In this document: positions 50,351 through 62,913 of the stretch, in pieces
Layout: every line of letters starts with the position of its first letter
Numbering within the stretch: position 1 is the first letter of the stretch
Notes under the pieces: model-generated
What the model saw: the letters and a program-made list of their open reading frames with translations, nothing else
Told to the model about the DNA's origin: nothing
The model's database searches: none
Assembly (NCBI GenBank): GCA_030770425.1
Contig: JASJFT010000032.1
Coordinates: 1-64,000 of the forward strand
Length of the DNA: 64,000 nt
Direction: 5' to 3'
From: Darksidea phi
Lineage: Eukaryota > Ascomycota > Dothideomycetes > Pleosporales > Lentitheciaceae
Position numbers and translations under genes: made by a program

Positions 50351-52790
50351 CTTATAGTTATTAATTAATACTATATAAGCTAGATTATAATTAATAAGCT
50401 ATATTTATAGGAATTAGAAGAGACTATTATATATATATAGATTATAGACCTACTTAAGTACTAATCTAATCTAAGTCTAATATCTTTATTTATAGGAATT
50501 ATAGGCTTAGTATTATTAAATAGTATTAATACTATTATAGTCTTTATTACGAAATATATTCTAGAATATAGAAAGATCTATACCTAGGATCCTATTATTA
50601 AGAAACTTAGTAATATTAATAAGAAGGACTTTACTAAAAAATAGTTTAAGTTTAAAACTAGTATAAGAGGGATAAACTAGGATATACCTATTAAATAACT
50701 ACTTAAAAATAATAAAGATATAAAGAAACTACTTAATATCTTTATTATTATTCTTAGAGAGTTTTTTATTATAAGAGACTATATATTAGTAGATTACTAG
50801 AGTAAAGTTCTAAACCTCCTAAATAGGAAGCTCGAGAAGAAACTACTTATTATTAAATACTACGATAAATATAAACCTAGTCTATACTAGATTAAATAGA
50901 TTATAGAGATAAGTTATAGATAAGCCTACTAAGCTTAAATATTTAAATAGAAAGTTAATAGTTAAAAGGACCTAAAGCCTAAGATATTAACTATAGAAAT
51001 AGCTAATAGACTAAATTACTAGTAATATAAACTTCTATTAATCTTTTTTAATATTTATAATACTATCTATACTTAGTAGAAGAAGAATCTAGATAAGTTA
51101 GGAATTATAGAATCTATATTATACTAGTATAAGAGCTTAAGTATAGATAATAATATACTAAAGTAGACTATTAGTAATTTACTTTCGATTTAAAAATTAT
51201 TTATTTAGTAGTATATAGATAATATCTACGTAGAGTCTAAGAAGATATATTATTATATAGCTAAAGCTAGACTTATATATATAACTTAATTAACGATAAA
51301 GTATCTAACTATAAAAGGTATATAGCTCTACTATCTAAGTAAGTATATCTAGGTCTTAAACTTATATATAGTTAAGACTATTATATATACTATAAATAGA
51401 AATATTATATAGAATTAATACTATTATCTATAGTATTAATAAGAATATAGACTTTTATAAGAGAGTTTAGATTTATAGTAGTTACTTTTATATTTAACTT
51501 ATTAATTTATAATACTAAGATTACTTAATAGAATTAAGTATAGAATAAGAAGAAGAATAGATATACTAATTACTATTAGCTTATAGTAGCTAGTCTAAAG
51601 ATTATCTACTAATTACTCGACTTAGTTAGAGGATATATCTTAGAGGTAATAGAATTATATTCTATTAATATTAAGATTATATAGAGCGCGTACTACTAGT
51701 ATTATATTAGATAAAAAGTATTAATAGTAGAGATAAATTTACTAGTATATAGCTTATCTTTTATAGAAGAGATAATTATATATAAAAATAAGATAAAGGA
51801 TATCTTTACCTTATAGCTAAAGATAATATAGACTAGTAAGCTAATTAAGAAGAATAAAAAGCTTATTAATAAAGTAATAGATAAGGAGAAGATCTAAGTA
51901 GATAGAGTAAATAGTAAGATAGTAAGTAATATATATAGTAGTAGATCGTAAATATATTAGTTAATTCGATTATTTTAACTTAAAACTATAAGAAAGTCCT
52001 ATTTAGATAGTATTTTATAAGGGCTAAGAGTATTAAGATAGTATACTAAGAACTTTAGTTATACTTCTACCTTACTCTATTATTTACCCTCTACTACTAC
52101 TTAGATTAATAATATTACCTCTTTTTAGTATATAGTTCTACTAATTATCGTTATATTTATATCTTTAGAATTCTTATTATATAGCTATATATACTCTATT
52201 TCTATATCTACTTTACTACTATTATATTTATACTATATTCGTCGCTTAGTTTTCTTCTATCTACTCTACCTATCTACTATAATAAAGAAAGTAGTCTTAA
52301 AAGCTAGCTTTATACTTATTCTAACTATATTAGTATCTTTAGTAATAACTTTAGCGCCTATAGTTATCCTTTATTAAGCTTAGAGTATTAATAACTAGAA
52401 GTAAGGGCCTATATAGAGTATAGGAGTTAATAAGACTATATAAAAAGAAAATATATAGAAAGAAAAGATTAAAGAGATAAAAGAAGTTATAGTTATTTAG
52501 CTTAGAACTAATATATTAAAGACTATAACTAGATAAGAATCTATAATAATATAATACGCTTCTATAGGTATCGACTTTATATAATAATTATTATCTATTT
52601 ACTTAATAGATTATATCCCTTATATTCTTTAATATCTAACTAATTAACTCGCGTACTAACTATATTATACTAAGAGTACCTATTTATAAACTTCTTAATA
52701 AAGCTATTATATATCTAGACTAAGATATACGTATAGATAGTAGTAATATATTCTTAATATACTTTTCTACTCTATTTATTAGAATAGAAA
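50351..52790. other. Unclassified decayed DNA downstream of E1 integrase
   Basis: The + strand remains purine-rich with long stop-interrupted frames to about 51,950, as expected for the RT half of a copia element. However, I cannot find a convincing YVDD or other RT motif: a YIDN at about 51,211 lacks matching context. From 51,960 to 52,790 no structure is evident. Confidence 0.35.
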
Positions 52791-52799
52791 TATAGATAT

Positions 52800-53260
52800 A
52801 GTAAATATTATTAGAATTCTATACTTTAACTAATAGTATAGTACTATAGATTCTAGTAGTACTCTATACGAGTATAGTTATATTCTAAATAATTATAATA
52901 AGAAGTTCTATTTAATAACTTTATTCTATATTATAGCTAATAGTATATTCTCTATAGAGGTATCCTAGTAGATTATTACTAGTAATAATAATTATAATAA
53001 GAAGCTCTATTTAATAACTTTATTCTATATTATAACTAATAGTATATTCTCTATAAAGGTATCCTAGTAGATTATTACTAGTAATAATAATTATAGTAAG
53101 AAGCTTTATCTAAAAACTTTATTCCGTACTATAGCTAATAGTACGTAGTATAGAGATAATAGTATACTTATAAATAAGATATTCTTATTAATAATTATAA
53201 ATAACTATAATTATAGTAAAGGAGTTATATCTAATAGCTATAATATATACTCTAGCTAAT
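52800..53260. repeat. Direct repeats of about 99 bp, five copies
   Basis: The anchor ttctatattatagctaatag or its variants occurs at 52,817, 52,924, 53,023, 53,122 and (weak) about 53,240. The central spacings are 99 bp. It is the same family as 12,505-12,850. On the - strand one frame repeats R-IPL*R and YRIKLLNRAS every 33 residues, which weakly recalls ankyrin repeats; the + frame is not excluded. Confidence 0.68.
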
Positions 53261-53499
53261 AGTATATTATAAATAGCGATATATTAATCTATTACTAGTA
53301 CTTCTATAACCTAGTTATTACTTCTAGAGATTAATTAGGGCTATTTAATATCCCTACTAACCCCTAGTAGTAACGAATTAGAAGTAATTAGGCTAAAAAG
53401 AAGCGTATAAAGGTATAAAAAGAAGAAAGTAAAGGTACTTTAAAAGAGAATTAATTCTATAAGTAAAAAAAAAGATATTTATTAACTTAGATTTATTTT
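53261..53499. other. Unclassified spacer
   Basis: Short AT-rich stretch between the 99-bp repeats and the start of recognisable E2 sequence. Nothing identified. Confidence 0.3.
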
Positions 53500-54332
53500 T
53501 TAGCCTAGTACTATACTATTATTATATTAACTAGGTCGTTTTAGCGACTCTATAAGTCTATTATTAAGAGTTTTTAATAATAAGTTCTAGATTAAAGTAC
53601 TTATAGGTATACCTACTATAGTATTTATCTATAGTACTATATAATATATTTTAGATAGAAGTTTTATAGAGTAAGAAAATAGATATATTTTATTAATAAG
53701 TATACCCTATCTATAAGTATATAAGTATAGGATAATAAAATAAAATATTAAAATATTAGTATAAATAGAATAGTAGAGACTTATTATACTAGTAATTTAT
53801 ATAAATCTACCTCTACTAGTACTACTCTATATTATATTAATATATATCTTTTTTAAAACTAAAAGTTAAATAAGAGACGAGAGTATATAGTCTTACTAAG
53901 ATATTATATAAATTATTAAAAGAGATAACTATTTATAGTAGTAAACTATAATACTATTAAGTAGTATTATTATTACTATATCTAGATTATATACTAATAA
54001 AGTATAAAATTCTTTTACTTATTACTATAAGAACTATAGTCTTAACCCTTTTATAAAGTCTAAGTCTAATAATTACTTAACTCTTAATAAGTATCTACTA
54101 ATAAATTTATTAACTTAATTAGAGGTAACTTAGTAACTAGTAAAATAGCGTATATAATACTACTAGATAATTCTACTACTATTACTAACTATAGGACTAT
54201 TATTATCTATATTATAATTAGTAATACTATATAGACTATCTACTCTTTTATCTAGAAGATCTATCTTAATAAGATATAATCGACTAATTAGAGTAAGATT
54301 ATTATAGTTAGTAATAATCGGTACGTATTATA
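53500..54332 (+). pseudogene. E2 copia-like gag and protease relic
   Basis: A paralogue of 31,600-31,840: the + frame has LLDNSTTITN, with its Asp at 54,166-54,168, in place of the copia protease LDSGA motif. A Tyr-rich stretch near 54,020-54,060 (YYYKNYS) may be a former gag zinc knuckle. The similarity to E1 is moderate, so the two are old, separate copies. It is cut at 54,332 by B2 and resumes at 62,914 directly in the 111-bp array. Confidence 0.48.
54328..54332. repeat. Left TSD of B2 (TTATA)
   Basis: TTATA precedes the LTR at 54,333 and is repeated exactly at 62,909-62,913. Confidence 0.85.
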
Positions 54333-54518
54333 TATTACGTCTACTTCTACTAGAGAACTTCTAGATTATTATCGACCCGATTATAGTTATATATCGAACC
54401 CTATATAATTCTATATTCTACTATTATATCTTCTTAAGAATTCGTCTTATCTCTATCTAAATATAATCTCTTTACTATCTTAGTATCTCTATACCTATCT
54501 ACCTATATATATCTTATA
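54333..54518 (+). repeat. B2 left LTR (5' LTR)
   Basis: This 186-bp LTR begins TATTACGTCTACTTCTAC and ends TCTTATA. Confidence 0.93.
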
Positions 54519-57310
54519 ATTTAAATCCTTTCTACTCCTTTTTAAGGACTAGTAGTATAGTATCGACGCTAAAAGTTAATACTTTAAAAGTTCTTATTAA
54601 TTATACTATACGACGTCTATTTAAAGCTATTAGTATATCTCCTTATACTACCTACTTAAAGAAGAATATCTACTCTAGTACCTATTTATCTAGTAGACGA
54701 AATAACCCTAACGCGTAGCTAGTCGACGAAATATACTAGTAGCGCCTTAAGTTTAATAAATAATAAGTTTAAGAACTAGAATTAGATAATAAAGATAATT
54801 ACTAGCTAAGGGATCTATTTAATTCTAAAAATATTTAAAAGGGTTAATACGTTTCTAAAACCTCTACGACCTATATATAGTACGATAGTAGAAATATCTT
54901 AAAGATATCTAATAATCTACTATCTTTTAGTAGGACTCTAATAATAATTATAATAGATAGGGACTATTAATCTATATAAGAAAATAATAGAATATCTAGC
55001 TATAAAAATACGGCTCGTATAAGTAGATTCTAACTATACTAATTCTTAGCTTCTACTATACTACCTATATTAGGAGCTAATAATACTCTAATAAATAGTA
55101 ATTACCTAGGTATAGCTTATACTATATCTATTTATACTCTAATCTTAAGTAAAATACTTTTAGTTAAAGTAGTATAAATACTACTTAATTTTTAATACTA
55201 GAATATACTAGTTAACTAGATCGAGGCTATATAAGTAGATCTTATTATAGTCTAAGTAGCCTTTAGACTAGCTATAGTAACCCTTTAAACTATAGCCGGC
55301 CTACCCCTAGTAGATAATACTCGTTAGGGGCTATCTAATTTAACTAAGATTAGGGACCCTTCTATACTAGGCTTATTAAAGAAAATCCTAATAATCTAAG
55401 CTATAGACTATTAGATTAGAGATATTAATAGTCTCTTCTAAATTAACTTTACTACTATTAATATTCTTAAGCGTACTATATAGATTATAATACTTATTAA
55501 AAATAATATATATCGTAATCTACTAGTCTAAACTATTAATAATAACGAAGTTATTATATAACTTTAGTTATAGATAAAACTTAAGAGTCTTATAGAGGAC
55601 CCCGTTCTAACGAAGTTTAATAACTATTTTAAATTTTAGAACGTCGAATAGTACTAGAATAATAGCTTTAACTTCTTTTTTAACTATTTTATAACTCTTA
55701 AAGCTACTTTAGAGGTAAAGTCTTTTAGTAGTAATATAAGTTCTAATATATTAAAGATATCTATAGTATAGAATAAGTATCTAGAATCCTTATATTATAA
55801 GATATAAAGAGATAGCTAGCTTAAGAATATATAAACTTAGTTATAGTTTAAATATATCTTATAGAATATAAAGATAGTAATATACTCTACCTTTATATTA
55901 GCTACTCTTCTAAAGGTTTCTAGCCCTAATTTAACTATAAGTAGAAAGTATACTATATCTTTAGTAGCTTTAAGTAATTCCGGCTAGAAGAAATAGAATT
56001 AGAAGCCCTCTTAGTAGGACTATACTAGATAGTCTCTATTAAGAACTCTATTATATTCTAAGAGTATAGCGTTAACGTCCCGATTAGAGACTAACTAAAA
56101 GAAGAACTATTAGAAGTATTACTCTAAAGGCGATAATAGATTAGATAAAGCTTAAAAAGAGAAAGTTAATTTATTCTTAAAAAAAGATAAGTTCTAGTTA
56201 CTAATATTACTATAATACTACTAGGGCTAAATACTAATAGTAAATTCTTATAGATTACTAGTAATATAAGGATATACCTTCTTATAGACGTTTCGATATA
56301 GGTCTAGAGTCTTTTTAATATAGGATTAAACTTAAATATTATTAGAAAGAATTTTATATTATAGTAAAATCTTTCTAAAATATTATTATATATAAAGCTA
56401 TAAATATATTAAGTCTCTAGTATACTACTATATCTAGAAGAGCTATACGTTATTATAATAATAATATAGGATTCTTAAAGTATAATAAGAATAATAGATT
56501 CTTAGATATTTTAAACTACCTCTATAAATAGCTATAACCTTATTCTTAGCTAGCTATAGCTATATAAGGTAGACCCTTAAGTAAATTACTAAAAGGGATC
56601 TTTTAAGTAGTAGGATAGGAGTATAATAGTTAAGTATATTAAAGTTAAGATAATACTTAATAACTTAATATAATAGTTATAACTTAAGAAGAAAGTATAT
56701 ATATTATATCTAAAGAGCTTTTATACTCGATTACTTATAAATAAGAAAGAATATTAACTCTAATTCTCTAATATAGTAGAGGTTATAGAATATCTATAGA
56801 TATTTATTAATAAGATATAAACTTTAGAGGGTAATAAGCCTTAAGATACTTAATACTAAAATAAGTAGAGTCTATTTTAGTTAAAAAACTAGATTCTATA
56901 ATTTTATAATTACCTTATCTACTATATAAAATAATACCCTAAACTAGTATAGCTATCTAAGACTATAGTCTCCTAGATTATAGTATTAATAATAAATACC
57001 CCTCTATAAAGAATTATAGCTCTTTATTAAAAGAGGTAATAGAAGTTTAAGAACTATCTAAATACTTTCTATAATAATTTTAATAAGAAAATTAACTTTA
57101 AGAAAGTTATAAAGGTACTAGAATATCTTTATAATTAGTTTTAGTACTTTAGTCCTAAATTTACTAGTAGAATTACTCCTAACTTAGAATATAACTATAC
57201 TATTAATCTTAAGAAGAAAAAGATACTATTAAATCTACCTATTTATAATCTCTTTAAAAGAGAACTTAAGATTTTAAGAGAATACCTTAATAACTCTCTA
57301 AAGAAGAGGT
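54519..57310 (+). pseudogene. B2 gag and protease-side relic
   Basis: Colinear with B1 32,262-35,460 minus the solo LTR. The + frame is followed through TAG/TAA codons that stand for former Gln and Trp. No zinc knuckle or protease motif could be pinned down. It resembles no gag I know in its N-terminal 250 codons. Confidence 0.55.
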
Positions 57311-60300
57311 AGATTTAGTTTAGTAAGTCTTTAGTAGGGACTCTAATACTTTTTATATCTAAAACTAATAGTATACTTTAATTATATATTAATTATAGAG
57401 GTTTAAATAAGATAATAATTAAAAATTATTACCTTATACCTTTTATAAGCGAGATACTAGACTAGCTATTTAGGACTAAGATCTTTATAAAACTTAATCT
57501 TTACGAGATATATTATTAATTATATATTAAGAAGGGTAATAAGTAGAAGATAGTATTTAAAATATACTATAATTATTTTAAATATCTAGTAATATTATTT
57601 AATCTTATAAATATATCTATTATATTTTAGTCGTATATCTATAAAATCTTAAGTAGTCTATTAAATAAAATATATATTATCTATTTAGACGATATTCTTA
57701 TATACTCTAAAGAGAAGAAGGATTATAAATAATATATTTATAAAGTCCTTAAGAGATTATATAATTAGGGACTCTATTATAAAATCTTAAAGTATATTTT
57801 CTCTATAAAGTTAATAGAGTTTTTTAACTTTATAGTAACCCTCTATAGGGTAGTTATAGACCTAATATAGGTCTAAATAATTAAAGAGTAGCTAGAGTCT
57901 AAAGATTATTAAGATATTTAAGTATTTCTTAGATTTATAAACTTTTACTAATAGTTTATATATAACTACTTAGATATTATTTATTTACTTCTAGAATATA
58001 TAACCTCTACGTAGAATCTAATACTAGTCTAATAAGATTCTAATAAGGATATATTAGTAGAAAAGTTAAAAAAGATTAAGAAGGATTATATAAAGTAGTA
58101 TATCTTTTAGTTTTAGCTAAAGGATATATATAATATATTTTTTATACTCTATAAGCTCTTTATAAGAGTCTCTATTCTTTAATACTTTAATCTAATAAAA
58201 CTTGTAATAGTTATTACTAACGCCTCTAAGTTTATTATAATAGCTATCCTATTATAACTATAAATAATAATACTCTTAATAGAAAAATACTAGAAACTAG
58301 TTACGTTCTTTAGTTATAAGTTTACTAGACTATAGATTTAATAAAATACTTATAATAAAGAGTTATTTACTATTATAAAAACTTTTAAATAGTAGTAATA
58401 CTATTTTAAGTATATTCTAGATACTATTTATATACTATATAACTATAATAATCTAAGGTATTTTATAACTATAAAGATATTCTTATCTAAGTAAATATAC
58501 TAGATTAAAGAATTAGCTTATTTTAATTTTAAGATTAAATATAAGTCTAGTATAAAGAATCTAATCGATATACTATTATAACGACCTAATTATACTAAAG
58601 GCTTTTAACTTAGAAAGAAAAAAGTACTAAGAAATATTATACTTCCTATACTCTAAAATAAACTCTAGATATAGATATTCTAGAAGCTTATAGCTCTATA
58701 CGCTAAAGGTTAGATAGTATATAAATCTAATCTTACTAATAAGAATCTATAAGTAATCTATTAGAAATTTAAAGATAGTATAAATTATTCTACTATAGGA
58801 TTCTTTAGTATAATATTAGTTTTTAATAATATATTATCTATTAATCTTAATCTATCTATAAGTAGGGACGATAAATCTAGAGAATAATTAGAAGGCTTAG
58901 ACCTAGCTTTAATATTCTTTTAATATTATAAAGTATTTTCTACCTTTATATTATATAAGTCTTTATTAAAAGTTATAAATAATAACTTACCCTTTAGCTA
59001 GGAAACTCCTAGACTACTATTAAACTATATCTAGAAAGTATAAGAATATAATATAGTCTATTATAAGAATATATAGTATATACGAAAGTTTAAGAGTAAA
59101 GAAGAGTAAAAGGGTATATCTTTATAGATTATAGATTCGAAGGATGTCCTTTAAAGAGTAGAGAAAGTATAAATTTCTAATAATAAAGCTTTTTATTAAG
59201 CTATCCTTATAAGGAATTATAATAACCCTCTAGAGGACTATTATAAAGTAAATAAGACTATTAAACTTCTATAAAGAAAGTATTATTAACTAAAGTTTTA
59301 AGTAGAGGTTAATACGTACGTATAAGGCTACGTAGTATACTAAATAAATAAAATATAAAGATATAAGCTATAAGGGTTATTAGAACTAATTCTTCTATTA
59401 TAAAAGCTATAGTATAATTACTTCTTAGACTTTATTACTAATCTACTAGAATCTAAGGATTCTAAGGGTAATATCTATAATATAGTACTAGTACTTATTA
59501 ATTACTTTTTAAAGCTAGTCTAGTACTTATCTATAATAAAGAATATTACTATAAGTATATTAGCCGACCTATTATTTATAGAAGTATTTACTAAGATCGG
59601 ACCTCTATTATTACTAATCTCGGACTAAGACTCTATCTTTACTAGTAAATTCTAATTAGATATATACTTTTATTTTAATATTAAATAATAAATAAGTATA
59701 ACTTTTTACCTATAGATAAATAGTTAAACTAAATACTAGAATTAGGAGCTTAAAGTATACCTATAGATATACCTAAACTATTAGTAAAATAACTAGTATT
59801 AGTTACTTCTAATAATAGAATACGTATATAACTCTAAGATTTATTTAAGTTATAGTATATACTCTATTAAGATTATAATAGATATTAAATCTAAGGGTTT
59901 TAATAACGTAGAAGATAAGTATTAGTTTTATTAATCGTCTAGTAACTAGAGTATAAATAGAAAGACCCTAAGTATAGATTAGAAAGTTATTAACTTTCTA
60001 ACTAACTAGGTATAATAGTTTTTTAATACTTAGAATATATTAATCTATACTTAGAAGAGCTAATAATACTAATATAACTTAAAATAAACGAGTAAATATT
60101 TTACTATCGGCGAAAAGATAATATTAAAAACTACTAATATTAAGACTAAGTACTCTTTAAAGAAGTTAGATATAAAGTATTTAGAATTCTTTACTATTTA
60201 AACTAAGTATAAGAAGCTAAGCTACTAACTTAAGCTACCTCTATTAATATCTTAGTTATATTCTATCTTCTATATATCTCTTCTAGAGAAATAGATAAAA

Positions 60301-60640
60301 TTAAGAAAAGATCTAAACTTTAGATCTAGACCTATATAGTATCTAGAGCTTAATAATAATAATTAATATAAAGTCGAAGTTATTCTCGTATATAAGATAG
60401 TATATAATAAGAAGCTCTTTCTTATAAAGTAACTAGATTAGTTATATAAGAATAGTATATAGAAGTCTAAGACCTCTTTTAATAATTATAATAAGATTCT
60501 TACGAAATATTAGATAAACCTAGATAATTAAATATTAGATCGTCTAAAGTAGAAAGCTACTAGAAAAGTATTATAACCTCTATAGAGGAATAGTAATATA
60601 TATAAAAAATCTTAAAGGGGTAGACTATATAAGTAATATT
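57311..60640 (+). pseudogene. B2 pol relic: RT, RNase H, integrase, chromodomain
   Basis: RT spans about 57,340-57,880, with YRGLNK near 57,400, KIFIKLNLY near 57,480 and an intact YLDD at 57,682-57,693 followed by ILIYSKEK. RNase H follows at about 58,190-58,600. Integrase runs from about 58,820 to 60,310, uninterrupted here. The chromodomain is at about 60,367-60,480 (KVEVILVYKI, then NKKLFLIK). TpG at 58,203 and 59,145 lie in this relic. Catalytic Asp codons of RT survive because none follows a T. Confidence 0.88.
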
Positions 60641-60699
60641 AATATAAAAGAAGGACTAAGAGATCTAGCTAAAAGATACCCTTAGAACTCTACTTAGAG

Positions 60700-62722
60700 G
60701 ATATTATATAAGTAGAATAATTAGTTAAGAAAGAGAATATTATCTACTTTAATAATAAGCTACGGCTTAAAGGATTTAGTAAGACTAGCCTTTATAAATT
60801 ATAATAATAGATAGATTAACTAGTAATAATAGTATCGGAATTAATAAGCTAGATTTTTAATATAGGTATTTATTCTATCTATATACCTTAATAATAAGAA
60901 TCTTAACTAAATACTATACGATCTATAAGTAATCTAAGTAAACTACGTATACTAGGTAAGAAGTTCCTAGAGAAGCTTTATAATACTCCCTTCTAAGGGG
61001 TAATAGGTATTATACCTCTATTAATAATATTTCTATTAGAAATATTAGGGCTATAATAGTACTAATAATACTTATAATTAGTAGTCCTAAGAAGTATACT
61101 AGTCGAAGAGTTATACTTAATAAAGTAAGCTTTATAGATAATAGAGGCTACGAAGTTAGTAGGTACTAGATAGCTAATACTACTTAGTCTATACTAGAGG
61201 AATTAGTATAGAAAACTATTAAAAAGATAATAAAATATATCTAATAGTATTAGAAGTTAAGCTTATACGTCGTAGTTATAGCCTAATATAATTCTACCTT
61301 ACTACTAGTATTCTTAATTAGATACTTCTACTTAGCCTTATACTAGTTCTAATTAGTATTAATATTAAAAGTATAGGACTATATATTCTATTAAATCTTC
61401 TTTAGTATATTAGAATTTATATTCTTATTATTACGAGTAGCTTAGACGTTATAATACTAGATATACTTAATAGTAAAGATAAGAAGGTTAAAGTAGTAAT
61501 AGAAAGTAGACTTAATTTATACGAATTATTAGTAGAACTATATTAGTAGAAAGAAGAGAAGACTAGTATATATTACTAAGTAGGTCTAATAGTAAGCTTT
61601 ATACCTACTATAGGTAGTATAGATATTAGCCTTTTAGTACTAGTTATTTAAAGTAATCTAATAGAGCTTAGCTATATTAAACTTCTATATAAACTAGAGA
61701 AGGTAGTTTATATACTAATAATATATAAGAGGAGGCTAAGGTTCTAGATAGATAGAAAGAGTATAGATATACTTAGAAAGGATAGTATTACTATACTAGC
61801 TAGTAGAGATAATTATAATAAGAGGTAGAATTTAAAGAGTATTAAGAAATAAAGTAAAAAAATCTAGAAGTAAATATATTTTCTTATATTTATATTAAGA
61901 AAGATCGTTTCGTACTTAAGCTAATAGTATCCTAGGTACTTACTAGTAAGAGTCTAAAATATAGAAATAAAGATATCTAAAGAGATATAGTATATAATAA
62001 TTTATTATCTCTTAAATAAATATCTATAAAGATATAAATAGAATTTCTCTTACTAGAAGAGTTATAGATAAACGAGTAATTTAATATAATTATAAGTTAT
62101 AATAGACGGTAGCTAGTAATTACTAAGTATTATTAGGTTATACTATTATAATAGATATTAAGACCGAATTAAACGGAGTTTAGACTAGTTTTAAAGCCTT
62201 TATAAAGATATTATAAGTAAGTAGAATAATTATAAAAATTATACTTAGTAAATAGCTCTTATATAAAGATAGTAAGTATTTATTAGATAGAAGTTATCGA
62301 AAATTACCTATAAGGGGAGCGATAATACTATTATTACTAGTATAAGAATCTATAAGAATACGTATAAACTATAAGTTATAATAGTAATAGATAAAAGTTA
62401 TAAATATATACTTATAATAGACTAATACTTAAGTTATATATACTTTTTAATTAAACTAGCTATATATTATAAGATTAGGGTTAAGGACTATAAGGCTAAA
62501 AAGACTATAGAAACCCCCCGTTAAAATAGTAGAATATAACGTAGATACTAAATATCTAAAAGATCTTCTTTATAAAATTATTTTTTCTTTAGAAATAGAA
62601 TTTTTTAGAAGTATAGATACTTAGGTAAACTTTTCTAAAGAAAGTAAAGGGACTAATAGAATACGTCGTAGTAAATAACTCTTAATAAGGACTAGAATAG
62701 TCCTTAGGAAAGAGAAAGGCTA
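60700..62722 (+). other. B2 extra 3' segment, function unknown
   Basis: Colinear with B1 45,890-47,917 and similar along its whole length. The segment was therefore part of the family before these two copies inserted. No domain is recognised on either strand. It ends in the purine run ggaaagagaaaggc beside the LTR, which fits the polypurine tract. Confidence 0.5.
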
Positions 62723-62908
62723 TATTATATCTACTTCTACTAGAGAACTTCTAGATTATTATTAATCTAGCTATAGTTATATATCGAACCCTATATAGTT
62801 CTACGTCCTACTATTATATCTTCTTAAGAATTCGTCTTATCTCTATCCGAATATAACCTCTTTACTACCTTAGTATCTCTATATCTATCTACCTATACGT
62901 ATTTTATA
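62723..62908 (+). repeat. B2 right LTR (3' LTR)
   Basis: This 186-bp LTR begins TATTATATCTACTTCTAC and ends TTTTATA. It is followed by the TSD copy TTATA. Confidence 0.93.
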
Positions 62909-62913
62909 TTATA
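62909..62913. repeat. Right TSD of B2 (TTATA)
   Basis: This is an exact partner of 54,328-54,332. The 111-bp array starts at this point, so B2 landed at or inside the first array unit. Confidence 0.85.

Larger units (their letters stand above)
54333..62908 (+). mobile_element. B2: complete chromodomain Ty3/gypsy element, RIP-killed
   Basis: This 8,576-bp element has 186-bp LTRs and a perfect TSD. It is colinear with B1 but lacks the A4 and family C insertions, so it is the reference copy for the family. It carries gag, RT with an intact YLDD, RNase H, integrase, chromodomain, the unexplained 3' segment of about 2 kb and a polypurine tract. Confidence 0.94.

Noticed and set aside
50350..51950. 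Copia reverse transcriptase relic with YIDN at about 51,211
   Set aside because: One short motif in AT-rich sequence is expected by chance, and the flanking conserved RT blocks could not be found in that frame.
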